Positions 18,637-30,532 of a DNA stretch of 64,000 nucleotides are shown piece by piece; position 1 is the stretch's first letter; each line of letters begins with the position of its first letter. The DNA comes from an uncultured Gemmata sp. (GTDB lineage Bacteria; Planctomycetota; Planctomycetia; Gemmatales; Gemmataceae), in NCBI GenBank assembly GCA_937924775.1, contig CALDUT010000005.1:46427-110426 (forward strand), in the 5' to 3' direction. Under the pieces are notes generated by a model. It saw nothing but the letters and a program-made list of their open reading frames with translations. It searched no databases and was not told where the DNA came from. A program made the translations under genes and the position numbers.

Positions 18637-20526
18637 ATGTCCGTTATGGCAGCAGAACGCGAATCCCCGGATTTGTTGGACTACGTTGTGACCGCGCTGA
18701 GCCCGGCGTTGGTCATGCTGATGGTCGGCAGTTTGGTCTTTTTCTTAGTCGAAGTACTGTATGCGGGGCAGTATTCCGATCGTTTGCTCTACACGATGTT
18801 CTTTTTCGTGTTCGGGACGGTGTTGGTTGCGCGGATTGCCATTCAGTACGACGCGGCCCGGGCCGCGGTCTATGGTTTAGGCTTAGCTATTGTCACTTAC
18901 ATCGCTATTTTGGCTTACGTCGAATACCCGCCGGGTTGGCTGCGGGCGTGGGGCTGGCTGATCAATCTGCTATTACTAGGTGTGATTGGCTGGAGTGCCT
19001 ATCAGTTGACATGGGATTGTACCCATGTCGATGGAAAAGCCATCGCCAGCGGTCGCGGTATTCTCCATGCGGCCGGTATGGATCCTGAAAGCGATCCCAA
19101 CGCTCCGCCGGCACGGCAGGCCCCCAAGCGCCGCCAGCGCGAACTGCCCGATTCGCGGTTGTGGGCGTGGATCGAACGGTATCAAGCCCACCGGGAGGCC
19201 CAACGGAAGGCCGGGCATACCCCCGGGGTGTGGGTGGTGTATTTTGCGGTGGCCGCCTTGCCTCTTTTCGCCCTCGGACAATCCCTGATTGATCCCAACG
19301 ACCACGCCCGGCGGTGGAATACCTTCCTGCAGATGGTCGTTTACACGGGCAGTGCCTTAGGCCTGCTGGTGACCACGAGCCTCTTGGGGATTCACCGATA
19401 TTTGCGGCAGCGAAAAGCCCGCATTCCCGCAACGATGACGGCCAGTTGGCTATTGTTGGGCGGGGTTCTGATCACGCTAGTCATCAGCTTGGGAGCGTTG
19501 CTTCCACGACCGCATTCGGAAGTGCCATGGTTGGGCTTCAAACGGATGACCAGCACCGATCGCCCGGCTTCCCGCTATGCCCAACTGGAAGGGTCCAGCG
19601 GGAGAAACCCCCAGGGCACCGGTGCTGAGCCGAAGGACGGTCGCGGTCGTCCGGATCACGCTTCGAAGGCCAAGGGGGAAACTTCCCCGAAAGGGAAAAA
19701 TTCCGCTTCTAACGACCCGTCCACAGATTCCCAGGGCACCGCGACTGGTGATGAGCCCCCCAGCGGCCAAACCCAGACTTCTAAGGGCTCAAGCCAGTCT
19801 AGTAAAACCGATAATCTACGCGGCGAGGTGTCCAGTGACCAGCAGAAAGCGGCAAATCACTCACCCACGAGCGTGTCGGAGCCAAGCCAACTAGCCGACA
19901 CCACAACCCACGAGAACTCCGAAAACGGTACCTCTGACTCCCAGTCCGTGGCTGCATCGCAGTTCAGCCGAACGCGAGATACCGTGGCCCGATGGGCGAA
20001 ATGGTTGGTTTTTGCGGCGGTCATAGCCACCATAATTGTGACTATGTTGATAGGTATACTGAGGTATATAGCCCCATTTACAGATTGGGCGCAGCGGTGG
20101 TTGGAACACCTCGGGCGGTGGTGGGCAGGGTTATGGGGCCTCTTGGGTCGTTCTCGACGACAGCTCGTGGAGCCAGACGAAGCCGAACCTGCACTCCGGC
20201 GGCCACCCCCGTTTCAGCATTTCTCGAATCCATTTGCTGATGGTTCGGCGTCCACACGCTCTGCCCCAGAATTGGTTCAATATACTTATGCCGCGTTCGA
20301 GGCTTGGGCGTGGGACCACAACGCCGGGCGTGATCCCAGCGAAACCCCACTGGAATTGGCCGCTCGCGTGGGGGAGTTGTACCCGGAAGCAGCCGACAGC
20401 TTCCACCGGCTGGCCAGTTTGTATACACGGATCACTTATTCTGCAAATCCCCTTCTGAATCATGCCCTGGCGGATCTCGAACACGTTTGGGACCAAATGA
20501 TGGAAACGGCCGCCGTCTCTCCCTGA
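18637..20526 (+). CDS. Multi-pass membrane protein with C-terminal DUF4129
   Basis: 629 residues. The N-terminal ~110 residues are mostly membrane helices; more helices follow around 200-300. A long linker rich in Ser, Gly, Thr, Pro and Lys (about 305-440) leads to another helix (LVFAAVIATIIVTMLIGIL) and a soluble C-terminal domain of DUF4129 type (FEAWAWDHNAGRDPSETPLELAARVGELYP). DUF4129 proteins commonly occur beside MoxR ATPase, DUF58 and transglutaminase genes, often linked to envelope functions; none of these is next to it here. ATG at 18637; a second ATG at 18646 is possible. Function unknown. Confidence 0.83.
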   Translation: MSVMAAERESPDLLDYVVTALSPALVMLMVGSLVFFLVEVLYAGQYSDRLLYTMFFFVFGTVLVARIAIQYDAARAAVYGLGLAIVTYIAILAYVEYPPGWLRAWGWLINLLLLGVIGWSAYQLTWDCTHVDGKAIASGRGILHAAGMDPESDPNAPPARQAPKRRQRELPDSRLWAWIERYQAHREAQRKAGHTPGVWVVYFAVAALPLFALGQSLIDPNDHARRWNTFLQMVVYTGSALGLLVTTSLLGIHRYLRQRKARIPATMTASWLLLGGVLITLVISLGALLPRPHSEVPWLGFKRMTSTDRPASRYAQLEGSSGRNPQGTGAEPKDGRGRPDHASKAKGETSPKGKNSASNDPSTDSQGTATGDEPPSGQTQTSKGSSQSSKTDNLRGEVSSDQQKAANHSPTSVSEPSQLADTTTHENSENGTSDSQSVAASQFSRTRDTVARWAKWLVFAAVIATIIVTMLIGILRYIAPFTDWAQRWLEHLGRWWAGLWGLLGRSRRQLVEPDEAEPALRRPPPFQHFSNPFADGSASTRSAPELVQYTYAAFEAWAWDHNAGRDPSETPLELAARVGELYPEAADSFHRLASLYTRITYSANPLLNHALADLEHVWDQMMETAAVSP

Positions 20527-20742
20527 ACGTTGGGGGATCGGATTTTCGCCGTCGCAGCGGTGCTACTGACTTCACGTCTCATCACGCCAGCGAATGGTTG
20601 AATTCACCGTCTATCAGGAGCGTTTTGAGAACACCCCAGCCAATTTTCTTAGCGATTGTGGCCCCGAACCGACTGGCAATTGAGTCGCCGTTCCGGTAGT
20701 CATTCAATATCGAGCCCACGTTCTCCCGCTGTACGAGAACTC

Positions 20743-22716
<1,974 letters not shown>

Positions 22717-22872
22717 TTTCCGCAAAGTTAGGGCAGATTCTTCCCAACGGGGTTATGCGGGTTGAAACGGCAAGCGTGGCAATTTAGCGCCTCATTGGCA
22801 ATTTCCGCTGCAGTTCCATGCTTTTTCCGGTCGATTCTCCCAATAGCGATGGCTGCCCCGTGGGAGTTCGTT

Positions 22873-23088
22873 GTGACTCAAGAACTCAACGTTCTAGCCC
22901 TGATCAAAGGTCAAGAACGCTTCATTTTTGTTTACGACGATGAGAGTGTGGACACTCTCATCGACGAAATTCGCAATCAAGCCGCGGATCCCGCAGTGAC
23001 GCTCAATTGGTTCGACGCCGCGGTTCTGACGCAGCGGGTACGGAATCCCATCTCTGAACCTGATCCCGCGGATTGGTTGGATGACTGA
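22873..23088 (+). CDS. Small protein of unknown function before the Xer gene
   Basis: 71 residues from a GTG at 22873 that has GGGAG six bases upstream; the frame is open further 5' but that part looks non-coding. The protein begins TQELNVLALIKGQERFIFVYDD and is acidic at its C-terminus (PDPADWLDD). It lies 30 bases before the Xer recombinase on the same strand, so the two are probably cotranscribed. I do not recognise a domain; the composition and the clear ribosome site argue for a real gene. Confidence 0.65.
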   Translation: MTQELNVLALIKGQERFIFVYDDESVDTLIDEIRNQAADPAVTLNWFDAAVLTQRVRNPISEPDPADWLDD

Positions 23089-23118
23089 TTCCGGGTCCGA
23101 TTCGTTCGAGAGAACACC

Positions 23119-24024
23119 GTGACACTTGAAGTCGGCTTGGCGGATTTCCTGACCCATCTGAGTTTAGAAAAGAATGCCTCGGACAAGACGATCAAATCAT
23201 ATCGCGAAGATTTAACCCAGGTGCTGGCGTTCGCTCGCGAGCGGCTGGGTAAGGGATATGTGGAGCCGGCGGATTGGAACACTCGTTTGTTGCGGGCTTT
23301 CATCGCGTGGCTGCATGAACAAAACTACGCGAAAACGACAATCGCCCGTCGTTTGGCGGCCTTGCGTTCGTTCGGGAAGTATCTTTGCCGTGTAGGAGTT
23401 TTGAGTCAAAACCCCGCCCAAAGTCTTCGTGGGCCACGAACCGATCGCATTCTCCCACACTTTCTGACACTGGTGGATATTCAAAAACTTCTGGCAGCAC
23501 CGGGGGATGCCGATTGGTCCGCCCGCCGCGACCGGGCCATCCTCGAAACGCTCTATTCCTCAGGAATTCGCGTCTCCGAATTGGTAGGTCTCGATCTTTT
23601 GGCGCTGGACCTCAACGATGGGGTTATCACGGTTCGCGGGAAAGGGAAGAAAGAACGGCTCGCGTTGTTGGGCCCCGATGCGGTGCAGGCCATTCGCCGT
23701 TGGCTCGAGGATCGAGCCGCGTTGCTTCAAAAACTTCGCAAGGATACCCCCGCGGTGTTCCTCAACAAGCAAGGGGGACGGTTGACGACCCGCAGCGTGG
23801 GGCGGTTGTTGGCGAAGCATCTCCGCACCGCCGGGCTGGATCCACGGACCAGCCCGCACACACTCCGGCACAGCTTCGCCACCCACATGCTCGACGCCGG
23901 GGCCGACATTCGCGGAGTACAAGAGTTGCTCGGCCATAAAAGCCTCGCCACCACCCAGGTTTACACACATGTAACCACCCAGCGGTTGCAAGAGAGTTAC
24001 CGGAAAGCCCATCCGCGTTCCTAA
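23119..24024 (+). CDS. xerC: Tyrosine recombinase XerC/XerD
   Basis: Resolves chromosome dimers at dif. The 301-residue protein has the N-terminal SAM-like core-binding domain (residues 1-100) and a full catalytic domain with Arg151, Lys175, His247-x-x-Arg250, His273 and Tyr282, all in family order (GIRVSELVGLDL, HTLRHSFATHM, LLGHKSLATTQVYTHV). GTG start. Length and lack of mobile-element genes nearby mark it as the housekeeping enzyme rather than an integrase. Whether it is XerC or XerD cannot be settled by eye. Confidence 0.93.
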   Translation: MTLEVGLADFLTHLSLEKNASDKTIKSYREDLTQVLAFARERLGKGYVEPADWNTRLLRAFIAWLHEQNYAKTTIARRLAALRSFGKYLCRVGVLSQNPAQSLRGPRTDRILPHFLTLVDIQKLLAAPGDADWSARRDRAILETLYSSGIRVSELVGLDLLALDLNDGVITVRGKGKKERLALLGPDAVQAIRRWLEDRAALLQKLRKDTPAVFLNKQGGRLTTRSVGRLLAKHLRTAGLDPRTSPHTLRHSFATHMLDAGADIRGVQELLGHKSLATTQVYTHVTTQRLQESYRKAHPRS

Positions 24025-24172
24025 GCTCTTGCGGATTCAGAAGTTGCTTCTATTAAAAACGAACTGGCACAGTCGAGAAAACCATTTCTGCCCATCGCCC
24101 GGTTGAGATGTTGAATGGGGAACGGAGGCCCAGATTCGAGTCTTGGATGTCTTTACTCCTGGGGTTGACTTC

Positions 24173-25351
24173 ATGCGTCGAATCGTCTCTCTTTTTCTCG
24201 GAGTTGTTCCTGTTTCCCTGGTTTTGCTCAATGGGGACCAACCCGCGACCGGCCAAATGGTGAAACCGGCGGCCCCCCCAACCGAAGTGGTTTGGCGAAC
24301 CGACTACGCCGCAGCTCGCAAAGAAGCCCAAGAGAAAGGACTCCCGATTCTTCTGGTCATCAGCTCCGACAATTGCTTCTACTGCCGGAAGTTGGAAGCC
24401 GGGCCGCTGAAAGACCCGAGCGTGACACAACTGATCGCACCCAACTTCATTCCGCTTAAACTCCATGCGTCCCATGCGCCGGATATTGCGAAGGCCTTGA
24501 AAGTCAACTTATACCCAACAACCGTCCTGGCTGGTCCTGATGGTAAAATCCACGCTTTCATCGAAGGCTACATCGAATCCGACCGCTACGCCGAACAACT
24601 CAAACGCACTCTGACCACCGTGAGTACCCCCGATTGGTCGGCCCGCGACTTCCACGAGGCCTCGCGAGCGTTGGCGAAAAGCGATTATGCTCGGGCTGTT
24701 ACGCTGCTCCAGGGCATCACCAAAGACGCGGGCGATAAACCTGTGGGAGCCAAAGCCAAGCAATTGTTGGCCGAAGTCGAAACCATGGCGACCGCCAAGG
24801 TGGCCCAGGCCCAGCAGCTCGACGAAAAAGGCCGCAGCCAAGAAGCGATGGACTTGCTCGCGGAAACCGTGCGCGATTTCGCCGGGACGCAAGCTGCGCG
24901 GGAAGCCGCTACTCTCCTGGCTGGAGTGGCCAACCGACCCGAAATCATTGCGCGGAAACGGGCGCGATTGGCCCGCGATTTGCTCGCCTCCGCCCGGGAG
25001 GATCTCCGCAACAATCGCATGTACGATTGTCTGCAGAAATGTGAACACCTCACGAGCGGCTATGCCGAACTGCCGGAAGCCAAGGAAGCGGCTGCCCTTC
25101 ATGCGGAAATCATCAGCAACCCGGATCGACTCGCCAAAGCCTGCGAGCAGATGAACGATCGCACTGCGGCCATGTATCTCACCTTGGCCGAATCGTGGGC
25201 AAAAAGGGGTCAGCACGCGGAAGCTGCCGACTGCCTGAAGAAGGTGATCGCGTTATGCCCTAACACCCAACACGCAGAGATTGCTTCGGTGGAATTGAAG
25301 AAGCTCCAAGGCCGGACCCCCGCGATGACCACGGGGGGCAGCCAGCGCTAG
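24173..25351 (+). CDS. Secreted thioredoxin-fold protein with TPR-like helices
   Basis: The ATG at 24173 starts a clean signal peptide (MRRIVSLFLGVVPVSLVLL). A thioredoxin-like domain follows, with the redox pair in CFYC and the cis-Pro segment NLYPTTVLAGPDGK. Residues from ~150 onward are Ala- and Glu-rich helices of TPR type (AKQLLAEVETMATAKVAQAQQL, repeated ALxxA spacing). Likely a periplasmic thiol-disulfide protein with a protein-binding C-terminal half. 392 residues. Partner unknown. The gene stands alone, followed by a convergent lacD. Confidence 0.85.
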   Translation: MRRIVSLFLGVVPVSLVLLNGDQPATGQMVKPAAPPTEVVWRTDYAAARKEAQEKGLPILLVISSDNCFYCRKLEAGPLKDPSVTQLIAPNFIPLKLHASHAPDIAKALKVNLYPTTVLAGPDGKIHAFIEGYIESDRYAEQLKRTLTTVSTPDWSARDFHEASRALAKSDYARAVTLLQGITKDAGDKPVGAKAKQLLAEVETMATAKVAQAQQLDEKGRSQEAMDLLAETVRDFAGTQAAREAATLLAGVANRPEIIARKRARLARDLLASAREDLRNNRMYDCLQKCEHLTSGYAELPEAKEAAALHAEIISNPDRLAKACEQMNDRTAAMYLTLAESWAKRGQHAEAADCLKKVIALCPNTQHAEIASVELKKLQGRTPAMTTGGSQR

Positions 25352-25528
25352 CCCGCGTGGCTGATCGCAAAGGATGATCGTCGTTCACCGGGTCGCCCCA
25401 CGCAATGAATTCGGTTGATGACTGCGGGCGGGAGGCGGTCGTCGGTCGGTTAAGAAAGCCGTGGCTGGTGGCGTCTTCCGACGCAACCAGCGATCGTGAT
25501 TGAACTTCTGTCAAATGTGATACAATGT

Positions 25529-26614
25529 TCAGTACACCGCGTGGGGATCGGCCGGCCCGGTCCCTTTCGCCGCGTTGCCGCCGCCGTAACGGGCGTGCCA
25601 ACCTTCAGTGGCCCGGATGCTGTGGAGTTCTTCCATCGTCAGTCCGTATTTGGCGTACCACGGGGTTCCGGTTTGGACGATGGCATCGGTTTCCTTCACC
25701 CGGCGAACGCATTCGGTTTCCGCGAATTTTTGTCGTTCCGCTGGCGTGGGGTAGGTGAAGAACTCTTTCCAGAAAGCCCGGCCGCCGAGAACGCCACTGG
25801 CACCCGCTTTCATCGCCATTTCCACCTGCTTTTTGTACTTATCGTAATCCACCCCGGCGGACAGTAACACCCACGGCTTGACGCAGGCATCGTTGAGCCG
25901 TTTGAGATTGTCCATGAGTTGTTGGTCACTTTCGACCCCAAGCGTACCGGGGAACTCGGCTTTGTAGACATCGCAGTAGCGGCTGAGGTAGTGGGCCGTT
26001 TCGATAACGGTTTTCGCCTTCCGAGTGATGACCTGCTCTTTGGTTTCCTCTACGCCGTTCACTTTGTAAGGGAAATGCAAAGGTTCGAGCAAAAAGAGAA
26101 TATCATGCTGAACACATTGTTCGTAAATTTGCCGGGTCAGCTCGAAATTCCGCTCGGCGGAGTCGAATTCCCACGGCTCGAATTGAGCCAACAGTTTCAC
26201 CGCGTCGGCTCCGCAGCGTTTGATTTTGGCGACACTCCAACCTGGTTCCACTTCCCCGATGGGAGCCCCCACGTCATTTTTGCTCCCGCCCGATTTTTCC
26301 ACTCGGATCAAAATCCCGGTGCTGTTGGGGATCGCATGGGCGGCAACTGTGCTAGCATAACCGTAATAACCATCAACCAGGATACCTGAGCAGTGGGGGG
26401 CTAACGCCCGCGAGAGCATCACTTTGGCATCGACGATCTCGGCATAGGTGGGTTCCCGTTTCATCGCCTCCCGCATCATTTTGATCATCGAGCTATTTTG
26501 GTCGGTGGCGACCATCGTCAGCGTGCCGTTGGGATTGCTGATGCGCTGCAGGCCGCGGAGTTTGCCCGGTGTCAGCCCCAGGCCGTAGAGTCGTGTGATG
26601 GATGTCGTCGTCAT
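25529..26614 (-). CDS. lacD: Tagatose 1,6-diphosphate aldolase (class I)
   Basis: Cleaves tagatose or fructose 1,6-bisphosphate to dihydroxyacetone phosphate and glyceraldehyde 3-phosphate. The 361 residues match LacD: VATDQNSSMIKMM near the N-terminus, GILVDGYYG, LLEPLHFPY, and the Schiff-base Lys in DVYKAEFPG, with SAGVDYDKY later. The ATG at 26614 has GGGGAGAGG just upstream; the longer frame to 26800 has no family similarity. No other tagatose genes are near, so it may serve as a general class I aldolase in glycolysis. Confidence 0.9.
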   Translation of the reverse strand: MTTTSITRLYGLGLTPGKLRGLQRISNPNGTLTMVATDQNSSMIKMMREAMKREPTYAEIVDAKVMLSRALAPHCSGILVDGYYGYASTVAAHAIPNSTGILIRVEKSGGSKNDVGAPIGEVEPGWSVAKIKRCGADAVKLLAQFEPWEFDSAERNFELTRQIYEQCVQHDILFLLEPLHFPYKVNGVEETKEQVITRKAKTVIETAHYLSRYCDVYKAEFPGTLGVESDQQLMDNLKRLNDACVKPWVLLSAGVDYDKYKKQVEMAMKAGASGVLGGRAFWKEFFTYPTPAERQKFAETECVRRVKETDAIVQTGTPWYAKYGLTMEELHSIRATEGWHARYGGGNAAKGTGPADPHAVY

Positions 26615-26722
26615 GAATTTCCCTCTCCCCGGAGTGTGAGAACGTTCGTTGCCCATCTTAGGAGCATGCGGCACAGTGAAAAGTGCAGGGCTTGGCAATC
26701 CCCACGGGACTTGCGTCATTTC

Positions 26723-26750
26723 GTTCCCACCGGCTTGTGGCGATGGGAAC
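26723..26750. other. Inverted repeat in the lacD-alaS divergent gap
   Basis: GTTCCCA (26723-26729) and TGGGAAC (26744-26750) form a seven-pair stem around 14 bases, 67 bases before the alaS ATG. It may be a leader hairpin or operator; no T-box features are present. Confidence 0.35.
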
Positions 26751-26816
26751 CTGGCTTGGAAGTTCGTGTCTTGTTTGTAAATCGACAGAAAATTCGCCAT
26801 TCAGCGAGAACTACCG

Positions 26817-29519
26817 ATGCTTTCATCCCGCGACATTCGCCAGCAATTCATTGACTTTTTTTGCCAACGCCACGGCCACACCTATGTTCCCTCGTCGCCC
26901 GTGGTGCCTCTCAACGATCCGACGTTGCTCTTCACCAACGCCGGCATGAATCAATTCAAGCCGTACTTTCTCGGTACCGAGAAACCGCCCTATCTTCGCG
27001 TAGCCAATACGCAAAAGTGCATCCGTGCCGGCGGAAAACACAACGATCTGGACGATGTCGGGAAGGATACTTACCACCACACCTTCTTTGAAATGCTCGG
27101 GAATTGGAGTTTCGGCGATTACTTCAAAAAAGAAGCGATCGCTATGGCGTGGGAGTTGCTCACGGAGGTTTGGAAACTCGACCCAGACCGGCTGCATGTC
27201 ACCGTCTTTGAAGGCGATCACGACGCCGGGATACCTCGCGACGATGAAGCCGCGGCGTACTGGCGCGACGTCGGAGTTTCGCCACAGCGAATTCACTTGG
27301 GCAGCAAGAAAGACAACTTCTGGGAGATGGGGAACACTGGACCCTGTGGTCCTTGTACAGAAATTCACATAGACCGCACCCCGGATAAAAGCGGCTCCCG
27401 ATTGGTCAACGCTGGCACCGATCAGGTCATCGAAATTTGGAACCTAGTGTTCATTCAGTTTAACCGTAATGAAGACCAGAGCCTAACGCCGTTGCCGGCT
27501 CAGCACGTCGATACGGGCATGGGCTTCGAACGGATTTGCTCAGTGATCCAAGGTAAGAATAGTAATTATGATACTGATGTTTTTACCCCCCTCTTCACAG
27601 CGATTCAAAAGGTGACCGGGTACAGCCAACCTTATGGGGGTTCTCTGCACAGCCTACCGGATACTGCCTATCGCGTGATTGCCGATCACATCCGCACTCT
27701 CACGTTTGCCCTCACCGACGGTGCCGCGATTGGCAATGTGGGTCGGGATTATGTGTTGCGGCGGATTCTGCGGCGGGCCGAACGCTACGGCTATCAGGTT
27801 TTAGGCACCACTGAACCGTTCCTCTATCGCCTGGTGCCGACCCTGGTGGAACTGATGGGGGACGTTTTCCCGGAGTTGAAGAAGAACCCCCACCGGGTGA
27901 TGGATCAAATCCGCGACGAAGAAACTGGATTTCTCCGGACTCTGCACCGCGGTATCAAGCTGTTCAACCGCATCGCGGCCGACATGAAAAAGGAAGGCCG
28001 TACGCAACTGCGTGGCAGCGAAGCCTTCCAACTGCACGATACTTACGGGGTGCTGATCGACATTACGCTGCAAATGGCTCAAGAGCAAGGACTTACAGTC
28101 GATGTCGCCGGGTTTGAGAAAGAAATGGAGCAAGCCAAAAGCAAAGCCCGCGAAGGGGGGAAGAAGTTCGCGATCGCCGCGGTCCAAGGGACGCTGCCAC
28201 CGACCGATGATTCGCCCAAGTATCACAACGCCCCAGTAACGGCCAAAGTTCTCGGTTGGGTCCAAGACAACACCGTGGTGACCAGTGGTAAACTCCATGC
28301 TGGAGAATCGGCCGCAGTGCTGTTGGATCGAACGGGCTTCTATGCCGAACAGGGGGGGCAAGTGGGCGATACGGGCACTATTCGCTCCGCAACGGCTGAT
28401 TTTGAAGTGCAGGATACGCAACGGCTGGGCGATACCGTTTTGCATATTGGCATGCTTCATGAGGGGGAACTAGCGGTGGGCGATACCGTCGAGGCGGTGC
28501 CGGCCAGCTTGCGGCGTATCAACATCATGCGGAATCATACCGCGACGCACCTTCTGAACCTCGCTTTGCGGCAAGTGTTAGGACAACATGTGGAACAAAA
28601 AGGGTCGTTGGTCGACGATGAGAAAACCCGCTTTGACTTCAGTCACGACAAGCCGATCACCGCCGATGAATTGCGGGAAATCGAACGGCGCGTCAACCGG
28701 CATGTGGTGATGGATGAGGTGGTCACCGCGCTGGAACTACCACTGGGGAAAGCCAAGCAGATCCCTGGTGTGCGGGCGGTTTTCGGCGAAAAATACCCCG
28801 ACCCGGTACGGGTGGTGATGATCGGGGCCGAATCGCCCGAGCAGGTGACCTACGACACTTCTGTAGAATTTTGTGGCGGCACCCATATGCCGCGGACAGG
28901 GCCCATCGGCTTCTTCAAGATCCTTGCCCAAGAACCCGTGGCCAAAGGGATTCGCCGCATCACGGCAGTGACCGGCAAACCGGCCTACGACGAAGTGCAA
29001 AATCGCAGTGCGGTGATCGATGAACTGACGGCCCAACTGCAATGCCGCCCTGAGGAACTCCCCGCTCGGGTGGAGACCCTTCAAGAGCAGCTCAAGGCTG
29101 TGCAAACGCAACTGAAGAAAGCCGCAGGCGCAGCCCTGACGGCGTTTGTCGATGAGCTTTTGGCCAAAGCCGAAACTGTCAACGGCGTAAAACTCGTGGT
29201 CGCCCGACTTCCTGAAGGAGCGAGCAACGAAACGGTTCGTACCCAGATCGATCGGATCAAGAACAAGTGCGGCTCGGCGTTTGTGGTGCTGGGTTGGAGC
29301 GAGGGCGAGGGCCACGCGGCCATTCTGGCGGCACTGACTCCAGATTTGGTGAAAAAAGGCCTCAAAGCGGGGGAGATCGTCAAACACTTGGCCCCGATCA
29401 TCGGCGGGGGTGGAGGCGGAAAACCCGACATGGCCCAAGCGGGCGGCAAAAACCCTGCCATGCTCCCAGAAGCTCTCAAACATGCCGAGGAACTGGGCCG
29501 GGTGGCCATCTCGCGGTGA
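26817..29519 (+). CDS. alaS: Alanine--tRNA ligase
   Basis: Charges tRNA(Ala) and clears Ser or Gly mischarging. All domains are present over 900 residues: the class II core with LLFTNAGMNQFKPYF and NTGPCGPCTEIH, the editing domain with zinc ligands in NHTATHLLNL and CGGTHMPRTG, and the C-terminal DHHA1-type region ending with GGGGGGKPDMAQAGG. ATG start at 26817. Divergent from lacD across 202 bases. Confidence 0.98.
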   Translation: MLSSRDIRQQFIDFFCQRHGHTYVPSSPVVPLNDPTLLFTNAGMNQFKPYFLGTEKPPYLRVANTQKCIRAGGKHNDLDDVGKDTYHHTFFEMLGNWSFGDYFKKEAIAMAWELLTEVWKLDPDRLHVTVFEGDHDAGIPRDDEAAAYWRDVGVSPQRIHLGSKKDNFWEMGNTGPCGPCTEIHIDRTPDKSGSRLVNAGTDQVIEIWNLVFIQFNRNEDQSLTPLPAQHVDTGMGFERICSVIQGKNSNYDTDVFTPLFTAIQKVTGYSQPYGGSLHSLPDTAYRVIADHIRTLTFALTDGAAIGNVGRDYVLRRILRRAERYGYQVLGTTEPFLYRLVPTLVELMGDVFPELKKNPHRVMDQIRDEETGFLRTLHRGIKLFNRIAADMKKEGRTQLRGSEAFQLHDTYGVLIDITLQMAQEQGLTVDVAGFEKEMEQAKSKAREGGKKFAIAAVQGTLPPTDDSPKYHNAPVTAKVLGWVQDNTVVTSGKLHAGESAAVLLDRTGFYAEQGGQVGDTGTIRSATADFEVQDTQRLGDTVLHIGMLHEGELAVGDTVEAVPASLRRINIMRNHTATHLLNLALRQVLGQHVEQKGSLVDDEKTRFDFSHDKPITADELREIERRVNRHVVMDEVVTALELPLGKAKQIPGVRAVFGEKYPDPVRVVMIGAESPEQVTYDTSVEFCGGTHMPRTGPIGFFKILAQEPVAKGIRRITAVTGKPAYDEVQNRSAVIDELTAQLQCRPEELPARVETLQEQLKAVQTQLKKAAGAALTAFVDELLAKAETVNGVKLVVARLPEGASNETVRTQIDRIKNKCGSAFVVLGWSEGEGHAAILAALTPDLVKKGLKAGEIVKHLAPIIGGGGGGKPDMAQAGGKNPAMLPEALKHAEELGRVAISR

Positions 29520-29713
29520 GACCGTTTTCCCCAACCCCAGCTGAGAGGGGCTTGGCTGCTAAACCCTCTAACCAGGACGTCAACGGAGTCGAGCGGCTGG
29601 CTCCGCTCACATCGCCCAGCCAGGCTAGGGGGGAAGGGCCCTATCCAGGGCGATTTTGTCCGTTGCTGTGGGGTTCTGAGTGGGTGGAGGGATTTGACCC
29701 ATCTATAGGTGGC

Positions 29714-30532
29714 TCAGAGGTTCCCCTCGGGCTGAATGACGAGCTGTTCCACACCCTCGACGGCAAACGCTACCGCGGCGTTGGCGGATGTGCGCCATTC
29801 GGCGAGAACCCAACCCGTGCTGGCCAAGACGGGATCACGCACGGCTTTCACGCACGGCGGAAATTGCGGGTTGACTTCCACATCGAAATCGGCCAAATAC
29901 GCCACCGTTGCTCCAGCGGCCTTAATGACAGCTTCTTTGCAGGTCCAGCCGCGGAAAAACGCCGCGGTATGGTACGGTTCGGGCAACCGCCGGAAGTCTT
30001 CCGCTTCGATATGCGAAAAATACCGGCTGACTAAACCCACTACGTCCGTAACCGGGCGGACACGCTCGATATCGACTCCCAAGCGGTGATAGCCCACCGC
30101 CACAATCGCCCAGCCATCGGTATGGGTGACGTTGAAATGGATCGGCGGGCTGTTTCCGGCAAGAACAGGCTTTCCCGAAGGCAAATAGCAAAGGGGCACT
30201 GTTTGCGGCTCTTGAGCGAGGTATTCTCCCAACAGCCGGCGGAGCAATCCACGACCAATCACGAACTGTTCGCGGGCTTTGGCGATTTTGTACCGCAGGG
30301 CCCGCGACTGCTCGTCAGTGGTCAAAAGACCGAAGAGCCGCTCCGATGATTCCGGAGGCGCCTCAAGATTGATAAGCCACGCGAAAATTTCGTGGGCGTC
30401 GAGGATGGAGGCAAAGTGGCGGGGGCTGGCTTGCAACCGAACCGTCAGTGCCGGTGGTCGGTCGGCTGGGGTCGCCAGGCCGTGGCGATTGGCCTTGGAA
30501 AAAGCTTGCAAAGTGGCTATCCGCGAGGTCAT
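29714..30532 (-). CDS. 4'-phosphopantetheinyl transferase, Sfp type
   Basis: Transfers the phosphopantetheine arm from CoA to carrier proteins. Signature motifs are present: FNVTHTDGWAIVAVG, GVDIERVRP (magnesium ligands) and WTCKEAVIKAAG (Lys-Glu-Ala). Sfp-sized at about 272 residues. No NRPS, PKS or acyl carrier protein gene is near, so it may act as the general enzyme for fatty-acid ACP. The ATG at 30530-30532 overlaps the ATG of the divergent DUF1573 gene within one CATG, which puts both starts in doubt; a start further inside (after the first ~35 residues, which look atypical) is possible. Confidence 0.87.
   Translation of the reverse strand: MTSRIATLQAFSKANRHGLATPADRPPALTVRLQASPRHFASILDAHEIFAWLINLEAPPESSERLFGLLTTDEQSRALRYKIAKAREQFVIGRGLLRRLLGEYLAQEPQTVPLCYLPSGKPVLAGNSPPIHFNVTHTDGWAIVAVGYHRLGVDIERVRPVTDVVGLVSRYFSHIEAEDFRRLPEPYHTAAFFRGWTCKEAVIKAAGATVAYLADFDVEVNPQFPPCVKAVRDPVLASTGWVLAEWRTSANAAVAFAVEGVEQLVIQPEGNL

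Noticed and set aside
26615..26800. N-terminal extension of lacD to 26800
   Set aside because: A strong ribosome site precedes the ATG at 26614 and the extension has no resemblance to aldolases.
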